DNA of 64,000 bases from contig NZ_CP058601.1 of NCBI RefSeq assembly GCF_013402815.2, positions 1,860,001 to 1,924,000 on the forward strand. The letters are read 5' to 3'. The translations under genes were made by a program, and so were the position numbers. Each line of letters opens with the position of its first letter. Within the stretch, counting starts at the first letter, position 1. Shown piece by piece: positions 17,322-26,526 of this stretch. The notes beneath the pieces were generated by a model, which saw nothing but the letters and a program-made list of their open reading frames with translations, made no database searches and was not told the DNA's origin. This stretch comes from Natrinema halophilum. GTDB lineage: Archaea; Halobacteriota; Halobacteria; Halobacteriales; Natrialbaceae.

Positions 17322-18299
17322 ATGGACGTTCGACTACCAAAGCGATGGGTACGGCGCGTGCTGATTCTGGCCCCATTCCTCATCGTCGTGGCGTATTTCC
17401 GGTACCGCAATGAGTCCGATTCGTCACCGAATCCGCGACCGCGAGATCCGATTACCGAACGTGATGCGACTGCGTTTCTCATTCCTCGGCGGATCGAGCC
17501 CGGCCACGTCGAGACGATCCGCGATCACGTCTCGAGGACCGTCATCGGGAGCGATCCGGACCGATTGTTGCGAATCGACGGGGCGAGCACCGCATCACTC
17601 TGTCTCGATCAGGGTCGCGACCCGCCGGAAATCGTCTGGTACGTCGAAATACCGAGCGCCGTCGTCGGGGAGTGGGACGATCCAGAATCGCGGGTCGGAG
17701 ACGCGTTTCCCGTCGAACACGAGCGAATCGGTCCCACCGTCGAACCGGTCGATCGGGACCTGCTCGTTCACGCCGCAAATCCGTCGCGGCCGCGATCGAT
17801 CGTCCCCGACGAACGAGGACCGGTCGATCCGACCGCGCCGGCCGCTGTCCGGCGTGTGGAGGTCGAACTGGTCCGGATGCGTCTCGAATCCGGGCTTCCG
17901 GAGCGGCTCGCTGACCGGTTCGCGCGCGTCTCGCGACGAGTGGCCGCCGGCGAGGTGGATCTCGGCCCCGTCGAAACGTGGAGTCTCGACATGCTCGAGG
18001 CGGAAGCCATGTTTACGGAATCTGTCTTCCTCGAGCGCCGCCTGAGCGGCTACGAACTCGTCCAGTACATGGAGGCGAGCGAAATGCGGCGAGTGTACGA
18101 CGTCTACGACGATAGCTGGAATCCGGTCGCTCGGCTGTCGGCGGTCGTTCTCGACCTGGGACTGGACGATCCGAGTTGTATCCTCGACTATCCACTCGAG
18201 AGCGATTTCGAGGCGATCGCACACGTCGTCCACCCGAATCGACCCCGTCGGGTCGGAGAGCGTCGGGCGGAGGAAAAAGAAGATCGCTCGGGAGACTGA
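17322..18299 (+). CDS. Membrane-anchored haloarchaeal protein with DUF6176-like C-terminal domain
   Basis: A 325-residue protein with one N-terminal hydrophobic helix (about 12-26, VLILAPFLIVVAYF) followed by a soluble part made of two similar halves. The second half, VEVELVRMRLESGLPERLADRFARV ... ELVQYMEASEMRRVYDVYDDS ... FEAIAHVVHPNR, resembles the haloarchaeal DUF6176 pattern; the first half has the corresponding WYVEIP and LVHAANPSR stretches. It appears to be a tandem dimeric alpha/beta-barrel-like fold on a membrane anchor. Function unknown; DUF naming is from memory. Confidence 0.68.
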   Translation: MDVRLPKRWVRRVLILAPFLIVVAYFRYRNESDSSPNPRPRDPITERDATAFLIPRRIEPGHVETIRDHVSRTVIGSDPDRLLRIDGASTASLCLDQGRDPPEIVWYVEIPSAVVGEWDDPESRVGDAFPVEHERIGPTVEPVDRDLLVHAANPSRPRSIVPDERGPVDPTAPAAVRRVEVELVRMRLESGLPERLADRFARVSRRVAAGEVDLGPVETWSLDMLEAEAMFTESVFLERRLSGYELVQYMEASEMRRVYDVYDDSWNPVARLSAVVLDLGLDDPSCILDYPLESDFEAIAHVVHPNRPRRVGERRAEEKEDRSGD

Positions 18300-18324
18300 T
18301 ATAGTAGTCGCGCCGGCCGCGCCG

Positions 18325-21243
18325 TCACTCCGTGAAGGTGATCCAGCCCTCCGGGGCCTGTGCTTTCACGTCGTTCATCGCCTCCCGGGCGGCGGTCCGG
18401 GTCTCGTAAGTCTGGGTGCTTTCGGCCATCGTCGCACCGTACTCGTCGATCAGCTGCCAGACCCAGCCGTCGTCGTCGGTGTGGAGTTCGAACGAAACGC
18501 TGTCTATCTCGAGGATGCTCGCCGATTCGATCAGGTCGCGGACGTTCTCGAGGGCTTCGCGGACGTCTTCGGACGTGTCGTGGGCTTCCGATCCGGTGGC
18601 AACGGTCCGGCCATCTTCGTCGATGAGCCGCCAGCGCCAGCGGTCGTCCTCGTCGGCGACGAGTTCGAAGGAGGCGACGTCGAAGTCGACGCGGCCGGCC
18701 ATCGGTGCGAGCTGGCGGACTTCCTCGATCGCATCGAAGAGATCGTCCTTGCTCGAAACGGTCCCGACCGTTTCGGCGAGCACCTCGCGGTCGCGATCGA
18801 CGAGCTCCCAGGACCAGTCGTCGTCTCCCACGGGTCGAATAACGGCATCTTCGATCGAGAAGATGGGTGCGTCAGCGGCGTGTTCCCCGAGGTCTTCGAC
18901 CCCGGCCATCGCCGCCTCGCGGTCGTTCCAGGACACGCTCGAATCGGCGATCTCGTTGCGGTCGCGGTCGAGCAGTCGGAAGTGCCACTCGTCGGTGCCG
19001 TACAATTGGACGGACACGTCGCCGATCGTGTAGGATCGGGCTGACGCCGCAGCCTCGCGGACGTCGTCGAGACTGTCGACTAGTTCGTCGCGAGTCGAAT
19101 ACGCATCGCCGTCGACGGCGACGGTTTCTCCGGCCGGCATAACGAACCGCCAGTGCCAGTCCTCGTTCGCAAACGGCTGGAAGATCGAACGATCCATCGT
19201 CCGCACGTCGGAGTCGAGGTGCTCGAGCAGCCGATCCATCGCCTGACGGGCGGCGCTTCGTGTCGGATGCGTCGACGGGTCCTCGGCGACGAGCTTCCCG
19301 CCCTCGTCGATGAGTCGCCAGCCCCATTCGTCGTTTTCGTTGACGAACAGCTCGAACGCCGCGGTCTCGATCTCGAGCAGTTCGGCGTCGGGGGCCTGTT
19401 CTTTCAGCGTCATCATCGCTTCGGCGGCCTCGCCGCGAGAGGTGTGTTCCTCGCCGCTATCCGCCAGTACGTTGCCGTCCTCGTCGATGAGCCGCCAGCG
19501 CCACTCGCCGGAGTCGGCCTCGTAGACCTGGAACGCTGCGTTCTCGAACTCGATGAGATCGGCTTCGCTGGCCTGTTGGCGAACGCGCTCGATCGCGTCC
19601 GCCGCCGCCTCCGCGTCCGCGTGGGGCTCCGTACTCCCGGCGACGATCTCGCGGTCGTCGGTGACGAGTCGCCAGTGCCACGGACTGTCCTCGTCGGCTT
19701 CAGACCCGTCGTCAGTGACCGTCCCGCCATCTGCGACTCGTTCGGGGTCTTCGACGGTCGCCGGAAGCGTATCGTCCCCGTCGTACGTGAATTCGTCGGC
19801 GTCGGATCCGCTCGCCGATTCGGGGGCCGGATACACTTCGTACTCAGCGTCGTCGATTTCGACGACGTCGGCTTCGCGCGCATTTTCGCTAAATTGGTCG
19901 GCCAATCGTTCCGAGCCGCCGAGTTCGGACGTCCTGTCCGGACTCCGCGCGACGACGTGTTCGTTCGCGTCGACGAGGCGGTAGCGCCACTCCTCGCCCG
20001 ACTCGTAGAGTTCGTACGTCGGTTCGCCGGCCACGGTGATCGAGGCCGATTCCAGACCGGGCAGCAACGCTTCGGCGGCCTTCTCGGCGTCGCGTCTGGC
20101 GTCGAACGAGTCCGTACTGGTCGCGAGGACCGTGTCGTCCGCGTCGACGAATCGCCAGGTCCAGCCGTCCGCCCCCTCACAGAGCTCCACGCCGACGTGT
20201 TCGACGTCGAGGACGCGTGCGCGATCGAACCGCTCGGCGAACGTACGGGCGGCCTCTTCGGCGCGTTCCTGGGTCGGGTGGCCCGTCTCGCTCGAGGCCA
20301 GCGGCGTCCGATCGTCGTCGACCAGTTGCCAGTACCACCGATCCCGGCGTTCCTCGTACGTGAACGCGGCACCTTCGATTTCGATAACGGCGGCTTCGGG
20401 GCCGCGGTCTTTCAGAAAGCTTACCGACTCCTCGGCGCCGTCGCGCTGGTCGAATTCGCCTGCACAGGAGCCGACGATCGAGCCGTCGTCGCGCGCGAGG
20501 GTCCACTGCCACGTCCCGTCGCGATCCTCGTACAGCCGGAACGCCGAGGTCGTCAGTTCCATCAGTCCCGCGGAGCTGATCTGGGACTTGACGCGCTCGA
20601 TGCTCTCCGTGGCGTCAGGTCGGGTCACGGCACTCTCGTTGCTCTGGGCCAGCGCCTCGAGGTGGAGGACGTGCCACTTCCAGTCACCGGTCTCGTCACG
20701 AAAGACGGCAAACTGAGCGCTTTCCATCGCGTCACCGGTGAGTATCGGCGGATCTTCGGTCTGGCCTTCCTCTGCGACGAACATCCCTTTTTGCCCGGTG
20801 AGGACGGGAACGAGTGCGGTAACGCCCGCGATGACCCCGATCCCGAACGTATAGACGGAAATTACTTCGACGCTGTAGTCCGTCCCGAGTGCCCGCCAGT
20901 TGTACGGGTAGGCCCACCCGAAAAATCCGACTCCCGCAAACGAGATGAGCAGGCCGACGAAGCTTGCCTGAATTCCTCGCTTTCGCACCGGAAGCATCAG
21001 TACGATTCCGAACAGACAAAACGCGAGTCCTGTCGCGGCCGTGATCCCGGAGATCTTGATTAGCGCGTAGGAGTTCGCCTCACCCGCGTATCCGACGACG
21101 AAGGTCGCGACGCCGGCTGCCCCGATAATGTAACCGACGATGAACAGCCAATAGCCGTAGACGTCCTTGCTCGAGTCAGGTTCGCCGACGTAGTGTTCGT
21201 ACAACTGAAACAAACTTTGCTGAATGTCAGTTCGTGAAGCCAT
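18325..21243 (-). CDS. Membrane protein with thirteen tandem DUF1508 (YegP-like) units
   Basis: A 972-residue protein starting at MASRTDIQQSLF. Five or so transmembrane helices occupy about residues 25-165. The rest is a chain of about 13 units of 56-60 residues, each with the DUF1508 pattern FxLYEDxDGxWxWRLxDxDGxxxAxSxExxxxRxxAxxAxxxxKxxAPxA. Bacterial YegP-type proteins typically have one or two units. The units are well diverged, so the array is old rather than recently amplified. Unit 6 has a long acidic insert. The soluble chain is probably cytoplasmic. Upstream codons (to 21297) lack similarity and were dropped. Function unknown. Confidence 0.85.
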   Translation of the reverse strand: MASRTDIQQSLFQLYEHYVGEPDSSKDVYGYWLFIVGYIIGAAGVATFVVGYAGEANSYALIKISGITAATGLAFCLFGIVLMLPVRKRGIQASFVGLLISFAGVGFFGWAYPYNWRALGTDYSVEVISVYTFGIGVIAGVTALVPVLTGQKGMFVAEEGQTEDPPILTGDAMESAQFAVFRDETGDWKWHVLHLEALAQSNESAVTRPDATESIERVKSQISSAGLMELTTSAFRLYEDRDGTWQWTLARDDGSIVGSCAGEFDQRDGAEESVSFLKDRGPEAAVIEIEGAAFTYEERRDRWYWQLVDDDRTPLASSETGHPTQERAEEAARTFAERFDRARVLDVEHVGVELCEGADGWTWRFVDADDTVLATSTDSFDARRDAEKAAEALLPGLESASITVAGEPTYELYESGEEWRYRLVDANEHVVARSPDRTSELGGSERLADQFSENAREADVVEIDDAEYEVYPAPESASGSDADEFTYDGDDTLPATVEDPERVADGGTVTDDGSEADEDSPWHWRLVTDDREIVAGSTEPHADAEAAADAIERVRQQASEADLIEFENAAFQVYEADSGEWRWRLIDEDGNVLADSGEEHTSRGEAAEAMMTLKEQAPDAELLEIETAAFELFVNENDEWGWRLIDEGGKLVAEDPSTHPTRSAARQAMDRLLEHLDSDVRTMDRSIFQPFANEDWHWRFVMPAGETVAVDGDAYSTRDELVDSLDDVREAAASARSYTIGDVSVQLYGTDEWHFRLLDRDRNEIADSSVSWNDREAAMAGVEDLGEHAADAPIFSIEDAVIRPVGDDDWSWELVDRDREVLAETVGTVSSKDDLFDAIEEVRQLAPMAGRVDFDVASFELVADEDDRWRWRLIDEDGRTVATGSEAHDTSEDVREALENVRDLIESASILEIDSVSFELHTDDDGWVWQLIDEYGATMAESTQTYETRTAAREAMNDVKAQAPEGWITFTE

Positions 21244-21569
21244 TGCCAAACTTGACCGGATAACTTGAACGCACCATAATAAAGTTCTGGCTACCAATCA
21301 TATTTCTATCATGTGCTCCCGGCCCGCTATTTGCCGGTGGTAATCGACTGCAGGTGGAGGGCTCGTCTGAACGTAACACGGACTCGAAGGAACGAAAACC
21401 GTGTTCCGGCGGACTGATGTGACTGCGTCGCTAGAAGAGAAATTGGTGGGGAGCCGCGATCGAGAGTGAGGCGTCGCGTAAACACGTCGAATAAATCATA
21501 GTTGTCTCGCCGGTTGGCGACACGGAACCGTTACTCGTATGTCGACTGATAGAAATCGAGGGACCGCCC
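21244..21569. other. Intergenic region, nothing further seen
   Basis: About 326 bp upstream of the DUF1508 chain and downstream of pantoate kinase. AT-rich DNA at 21270-21310 (AATAAAGTTC, TATTTCTATC) probably contains the minus-strand promoter. No gene. Confidence 0.4.
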
Positions 21570-22403
21570 CTACCGCAACATGGCACCGGCAGGATGGGTT
21601 GCACAGACGGATGGATCGTAGCCGGCGTCGGAGAGACCCGTCCCGAGCGCGAAGACCGTTTCGCCGAGCATCGCCATCGACGCCTGTCCGTCGACCGCCG
21701 ATACGTCCGCGATCGTTTCGGTGACGCGCTCAGTTAGCAACTCGGCTTCGCGTGCGAACAGCCGCGAGGCGTACATGAACGACAGCAGGGTCGGCTCCTC
21801 GACGACCCTCGAGAGCGCCTGTTTTCCGGCAGCCGTCAGCTGATCGGTATCGTTCGAGAGAACGTCGGCTGTCGAGAGACCACCGAAGGAGACGTATTCT
21901 ACGCGCGCCCGCTCCGGAATCGCGTCGAGGTGGTTGTCCTGTGGACCCCCGGGCTCGAGACGAATCGGGACGCCGCCGTGAGCCTGCGCCACTACGTCGC
22001 CGAGTCCCGTCCCGGCCTGCACCTCGGCACCGTGGGCGATCGTCACGAGTTCGTTCATCGAGAGTTTGCGTTCGAACACGCGGTTCCCTGCGAGTGCCGT
22101 TCCGAGCGCCATCGCCCCCGAAATGCCGAATCCGGCTCCGATTGGTAGTTCGGCGTCTGCTTCGACGCGGGCAGTCGCGTCGAGCGTCTCTAGAACGGTC
22201 ACCACTGGATCGATGTTGATTTCCGTCCCGTTCAGCACGACGCTCGATTCGTCGCCCGTGGCGGGTTCGACTGTCAATTCGACACCGTCCGTCAGCGTCA
22301 GTCCTGCACCCCGTGAGCCAGCTTTGGTCGGATCCTCGTCCGGGTGGGCGCTGAAAAAGCCAGTGATGTGACCGGGTACGAACGCGGTCGCCTCCTCACG
22401 CAT
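21570..22403 (-). CDS. Pantoate kinase (archaeal GHMP kinase)
   Basis: Phosphorylates pantoate to 4-phosphopantoate in the archaeal route to CoA (COG1829). The 277-residue protein starts at MREEATAFVPGHITGFF; upstream codons were rejected. Typical features are the N-terminal VPGHITGFFSAH, the GHMP phosphate loop LPIGAGFGISGAMALGTALA (about 107-126) and the GTGLGDVVAQAHGG segment. Its product feeds the synthetase at 13667-14446; in many archaea the two are neighbours. Confidence 0.92.
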   Translation of the reverse strand: MREEATAFVPGHITGFFSAHPDEDPTKAGSRGAGLTLTDGVELTVEPATGDESSVVLNGTEINIDPVVTVLETLDATARVEADAELPIGAGFGISGAMALGTALAGNRVFERKLSMNELVTIAHGAEVQAGTGLGDVVAQAHGGVPIRLEPGGPQDNHLDAIPERARVEYVSFGGLSTADVLSNDTDQLTAAGKQALSRVVEEPTLLSFMYASRLFAREAELLTERVTETIADVSAVDGQASMAMLGETVFALGTGLSDAGYDPSVCATHPAGAMLR

Positions 22404-22698
22404 TACGCGCCCGATTTCGGCCCGAGCGATATAACCTTGCGGTTCTCCGTGCCATATGGCCGAGTCCACATCTCATCGGAAGCAGGTTCGGGACGAAAAC
22501 GGTGAACCTCGGACGCGATCGAGAACCTGCGGCTCGATTTCGATAGTTCCGAGTTTTATTCCACATTTTTGATATGATCAAATATAGTATACGGGACGTC
22601 ACTTGAATACACGTCCTTCAGAGAAAGAACGTTCAACAGGATGTTCGTGGAACAGCGTTTGAGTCATGCCAACAAATGATTTTCGAAGTGAACGACAG

Positions 22699-23498
22699 AT
22701 GCACGAATCGACGACAGACCGACGAACGTTCCTGAAAGCCACTGGCACGACGATGGTGGCGGGGCGAGTCTAGTCGCCGCGACCGGTTCGGCGTCAGCAG
22801 GATGGAGCGGGCCCGACGTGATCGAGGTCGACGAAGGATGGTTCGGCGACTGGAGCGCCGACGAACGCTTTCCCGTCACGGACGAATTGCTCGTCTTCAT
22901 CCACGGCTGGTTCGGTGACGCGACCGTCAGGTCGCAGGCATCGACACTCGAACGGTCACTGGAATCCGGGGGATATTCGCCGGACGAAACTGCCGCCATC
23001 CAGTGGCCGGCAACCACCCTCGATTCCGCCGGTGCGGAGTCCGACACCGAAGACGTCGGCGCGGTCACGGCCACCCTCACCGAGGAGTTCTACGACGCGG
23101 GCGGGGGTGCCGTCCGCCTCGTCGGCCACTCGCTTGGCGGCCGGTGCGCCTACTGGACGCTCACCGAACTCAGCAGTGGCTACGAGATCGAGACGGTTGC
23201 AGGGCTCGGTACCGCCGGGTACAGCCGAGAAATCTGTGGCGGCCCGTTCGAGGCCGGCCTCGACAACGCCTGTGCGGTCCGGAACTATCACTCCCGGAAC
23301 GACCCGGTGCCCGAGTATTTTTACGGCGGATACGGCGACACCGCCCTCGGACACGACGGCGCGGACTGCGATCCGTCGTCGAACTACACCGACGTCGACG
23401 TCTCTGGCGGCGTTTTCAGTCACCTGTCGTATCTGGACGACGACGCGGTGGGAACCGATCTCGCCGGTGCCATCACTACCGGCTCCTGTACAGATTGA
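22699..23498 (+). pseudogene. Tat-exported alpha/beta hydrolase with a frameshifted signal peptide
   Basis: The hydrolase body (227 codons from a GTG at 22818) has the oxyanion-loop-like FIHGWFGD, nucleophile GHSLGG and a final SHLSYLDDD region suggesting the catalytic His, so it is a lipase- or esterase-like fold. Upstream, an ATG at 22699 opens a perfect Tat signal (DRRTFLKATG, then hydrophobic codons) that stops at a TAG after 25 codons. Adding one G in the run at about 22760-22764 joins the signal to ASLVAATGSASAGWSGPDV and the mature domain. Either a true one-base deletion or a homopolymer sequencing error. If real, the protein could only be made unexported. Confidence 0.78.
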
Positions 23499-23664
23499 TG
23501 CGGATCAGTATCAGTGAGTGGCGTACCGCGACGACCGGTCGATGACTGGATTCCGAGCCCGGTCTCTCACATGTTCGCAAAACTCTCACACTGCGAGGGT
23601 CGCGCCGACTCTCGGGTCCGTCGCCTACCGCCGCAGACGCTGCGGTCTGGCGAGACCTCTTCGC

Positions 23665-24969
23665 CTAGGGGCTCAGACGCTGACGATCCCGCGGGAAGAG
23701 AACCGCTTCCCGAATGTTCTCGAGGCCGAGAATCGTCATGATGAGCCGCTCGCCGCCGAGACCGAAGCCGGCGTGAGGTGGCATCCCGTACTTGAACATC
23801 TTGGTGTAGTACTCGAACTGGTCGGGATCGAGGCCCTGCTGTTCGAAGCCTTCGATTAAGTTTTCGTGGCGGTGTTCGCGCTGACCGCCCGAAACCAGTT
23901 CCATCCGCGGGTGCATCAAGTCGAAACCGGTCGACAGGTCCGGATCGTCGTCGTGGTCTTTGATGTAGAACGGCTTGATCTCGCTCGGCCAGTCCGTGAT
24001 GAAGTAGTGGCCGCCGACGTCCTGTCCGAGAGCCTTCTCAGCCTCGGTCGAGAGGTCGTCGCCCCAGACCAGCTGTTCGTCGAGTTCGTCCGTCGCGTTG
24101 ATGCGCTCGATGGCCTCCTCGTAGCTGAGACGGGGGAACTCTTCGTCGGGTGCTCCGAACTCGTCTTCGAGATCCAGCGCCTCGAGTTCGTCGCCGCAGT
24201 GTTCGTCGACGGCTTCGTACGCCGCTTTCACGACGCCCTCGACGACGTCCATGGCGTCGTTCTGGTCGCAGAACGCGCCTTCGAAGTCGATCGAGGTCGC
24301 CTCGTTCAGGTGCCGGGGCGTGTTGTGTTCTTCCGCGCGGAAGATCGGCCCGATTTCGAAGACGCGTTCGACGTTCGAGCCCGCGATGAGTTGCTTGAAC
24401 AGCTGCGGGGACTGGTTCATGAACGCTTCCTCGCCGAAGTAGGTGATCGGGAAGAGTTCGGTGCCGCCCTCGGTTCCGGTGGCGACGATCTTCGGCGTGG
24501 TGATCTCCGTACAGTCGAACTCGCGGAACTGATCGCGGACCGCGCGGAGAATCTCGGAGCGGATCTCGAATATCGCCTGAACGTCTTCCTTGCGCAGATC
24601 GAGCGTCCGATTGTCGAGTCGTGTCGAGAGGTCGGCGTCGACCTTGCCGGAGGGATCGAGCGGTAGTTCGGGATCGGCCGGCGCGACGACTTCGAGGGAC
24701 TCCGGCGTGATCTCGACGCCCGTCGGCGCCCGCGGTTCCGCTTCGACCGCACCGGAGACCGTCACGACGCTTTCGCGGGAGACGTCGAGGCCCGTCTCGA
24801 CGAGGTCGTCGTCCATCTCGTCTTTCTCGAACTTGATCTGGATCTTCCCGGTGCTGTCCCGGAGGATCAGGAAGGCGATTCCCCCGAGATCGCGGATCTC
24901 ATGGACCCAGCCGGCAACGGTGACCTCGTCGCCCGGCTCGGCGTCGGCAGTATGGGTTCTGTCCTGCAT
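23665..24969 (-). CDS. aspS: Aspartyl-tRNA synthetase (archaeal type)
   Basis: Charges tRNA-Asp. The 434-residue archaeal/eukaryal-type class IIb enzyme starts at [15 protein letters not shown]; the 11 upstream in-frame codons were rejected. N-terminal OB-fold anticodon domain (about 15-100) with [13 protein letters not shown], then motif 2 ([19 protein letters not shown]) and motif 3 ([28 protein letters not shown]). The position before EIRDLGG is His, as in archaeal AspRSs reported as non-discriminating, so it may also charge tRNA-Asn (inference). Confidence 0.95.
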   Translation of the reverse strand: MQDRTHTADAEPGDEVTVAGWVHEIRDLGGIAFLILRDSTGKIQIKFEKDEMDDDLVETGLDVSRESVVTVSGAVEAEPRAPTGVEITPESLEVVAPADPELPLDPSGKVDADLSTRLDNRTLDLRKEDVQAIFEIRSEILRAVRDQFREFDCTEITTPKIVATGTEGGTELFPITYFGEEAFMNQSPQLFKQLIAGSNVERVFEIGPIFRAEEHNTPRHLNEATSIDFEGAFCDQNDAMDVVEGVVKAAYEAVDEHCGDELEALDLEDEFGAPDEEFPRLSYEEAIERINATDELDEQLVWGDDLSTEAEKALGQDVGGHYFITDWPSEIKPFYIKDHDDDPDLSTGFDLMHPRMELVSGGQREHRHENLIEGFEQQGLDPDQFEYYTKMFKYGMPPHAGFGLGGERLIMTILGLENIREAVLFPRDRQRLSP

Positions 24970-25214
24970 ACCTCCCGGTTCACGTAGCCGGAACTTAAGC
25001 ACAGTCGTTCGGAGTTGCGATCGCCTCAGCGAACGATCTCGCGGACCGAAAGCGGTTCGACGTCGAGAATGTTCACCGCTTCGACCGGTCGGGTGTCCAC
25101 CGTCCTCGAATACGGGGTATTTCGTTTCGTTCCCACGAACGGTGTATCCGTCGACCTGGGACCGAAACGGTCTCAGCCCCCGAATTTTTGTCGCTTGCTA
25201 CGTAGTCATCGGCC

Positions 25215-26057
25215 ATGGACGAACTCGAGCGCCTCGCGACCGAGGTGCGGCGCGCGGAGACTGTCGTCGCGTTCACCGGGGCGGGGATCTCCGCACCCTC
25301 CGGCGTACCCACCTTCCGTGGCGACGACGGCGTCTGGAAGAAATTCGACGAAGGGCAGTTCACCTACGGCCGGTTTCAAGCCGATCCGGAGGGATTCTGG
25401 GCCGACCGCGTCGAGTTGCAACGGGAGATGTTCGACGAGGAGTACGAACCGAACGCGGCCCACGAGGCGCTGGCCGCGATGGGTCACGACGGCGACCTCG
25501 AGGCGATCCTCACGCAAAACACGGACGGGTTACACGACGACGCGGCCGCAGCCACCCGCAAGGACGACGACGCGGCCGCAGCCACCCGCGAGGACGACGA
25601 CGCGGCCGCAGCCACCCGCAAGGACGACCTGGGTGACGACGGTACCGAGACACCCATTCTCGAGCTTCACGGCAACTCACAGCGAGTGCGCTGTACCGAC
25701 TGCGGCAAACGGCAGAACGGAGATCCGATCTTCGAACGCGCAGCCGACGGCGAACTGCCGCCGACCTGCGACTGCGGCGGCGTCTTCAAACCCGATACCG
25801 TTCTCTTCGGTGAACAGCTTCCTGGCGCGGTCATCCAGCGGGCCCGCTCGCTCGCCTGCAAGAGCGACGTGTTCCTCGCGGTCGGTTCCTCGCTCGTCGT
25901 CGAACCCGCCGCGTCGCTTCCGCGGCTGGCTGCATCGACCGGTGCGACGGTCGGAATCGTCAACCTCGAGTCTACCCCGTGCGACGACGTCGCCGACGCG
26001 GTCGTTCGCGAAAACGTGACGACCGTCCTCCCGCGGCTTCGGGACCACCTCGAGTAG
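25215..26057 (+). CDS. Sir2-family NAD-dependent protein deacylase with repeat insertion
   Basis: Removes acyl groups from protein lysines using NAD. The 280 residues contain GAGISAPSGVPTFRG (NAD site), TQNTDGLH, the catalytic-His motif LELHG, a zinc ribbon (CTDCGK ... CDCGG) and VGSSLVVEPAASLP. Between TQNTDGLH and LELHG, at about residues 108-137, sit three near-identical 10-residue copies of DDAAAATRKD. This lengthens a loop that is normally about ten residues, next to the active site. The core motifs are intact, so activity is plausible but untested. Confidence 0.92.
   Translation: MDELERLATEVRRAETVVAFTGAGISAPSGVPTFRGDDGVWKKFDEGQFTYGRFQADPEGFWADRVELQREMFDEEYEPNAAHEALAAMGHDGDLEAILTQNTDGLHDDAAAATRKDDDAAAATREDDDAAAATRKDDLGDDGTETPILELHGNSQRVRCTDCGKRQNGDPIFERAADGELPPTCDCGGVFKPDTVLFGEQLPGAVIQRARSLACKSDVFLAVGSSLVVEPAASLPRLAASTGATVGIVNLESTPCDDVADAVVRENVTTVLPRLRDHLE
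25536..25625 (+). repeat. 30-bp tandem repeat, three copies, inside sir2
   Basis: Three 30-bp units differing at one base (Lys aag versus Glu gag codon), each containing the palindrome GCGGCCGC. A multiple of three, so in frame. Near-identity argues for recent expansion. Confidence 0.92.
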
Positions 26058-26079
26058 CCGACTGCACGACGGAGCAACG

Positions 26080-26448
26080 CGACGAAGCAACGTCCGAAGC
26101 GATTCGTCGACCTGCTCGAAAATTCGGTCTTCGATCAACGGCGCCCGTCCGCGACGCAGCCGTTCGCTGACGGCCTGCGTCGAGACGCCCGAGTTGGTCC
26201 GCGATCGTGGTGTCCGCGACGAGCGCACGATCGAGTCGTCCACGGTCGCGACAGCTGATCCAGCAGAAGGCGATCGACCGTGCGGGATCGAGGGCGTACT
26301 GGCGCTCGAATTCGACCTCCAGGTGGGCAGGGCCTCGAGAGTTGACCCGAGAACGAGCGCCGGTGACGACGCCTCGAACTCGGCGAGGGTGACGACGCCT
26401 CGAACTCGGGGAGGGTGACGACGCCTCGAACTCGGGGAGGAGACTCAT
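26080..26448 (-). pseudogene. Decayed bat-type HTH regulator
   Basis: Pieces of a bat-type regulator lie in different frames of the minus strand. The start is MSLLPEFEASSP (ATG at 26448). PALVLGSTLEALPT is in another frame, then LEVEFERQYALDPARSIAFCW follows back in the first. This runs directly into TIADQLG, and GVSTQAVSERLRRG (the HTH recognition region) is in a third frame. Intact relatives are over 200 residues, so roughly 100 central residues seem deleted. A 26-bp unit is present three times at the 5' end; two extra copies (52 bp) shift the frame. No stop is found before it overlaps the sir2 3' end. Confidence 0.7.
26362..26437. repeat. 26-bp tandem repeat, three copies, in the broken regulator
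   Basis: Copies start at 26362, 26388 and 26414 and share GGTGACGACGCCTCGAACTC. The unit is not a multiple of three, so the two surplus copies change the reading frame by one. The ancestral junction, EASSP followed by ALVLGS, can be restored by removing them. Confidence 0.88.
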
Positions 26449-26526
26449 GCCCGGTCGTGTACCACGAAGGGACAAAACAGTATCAGCCACTGCGACGGCG
26501 AGGGACGCGAGACGGCCGATCGCGGC

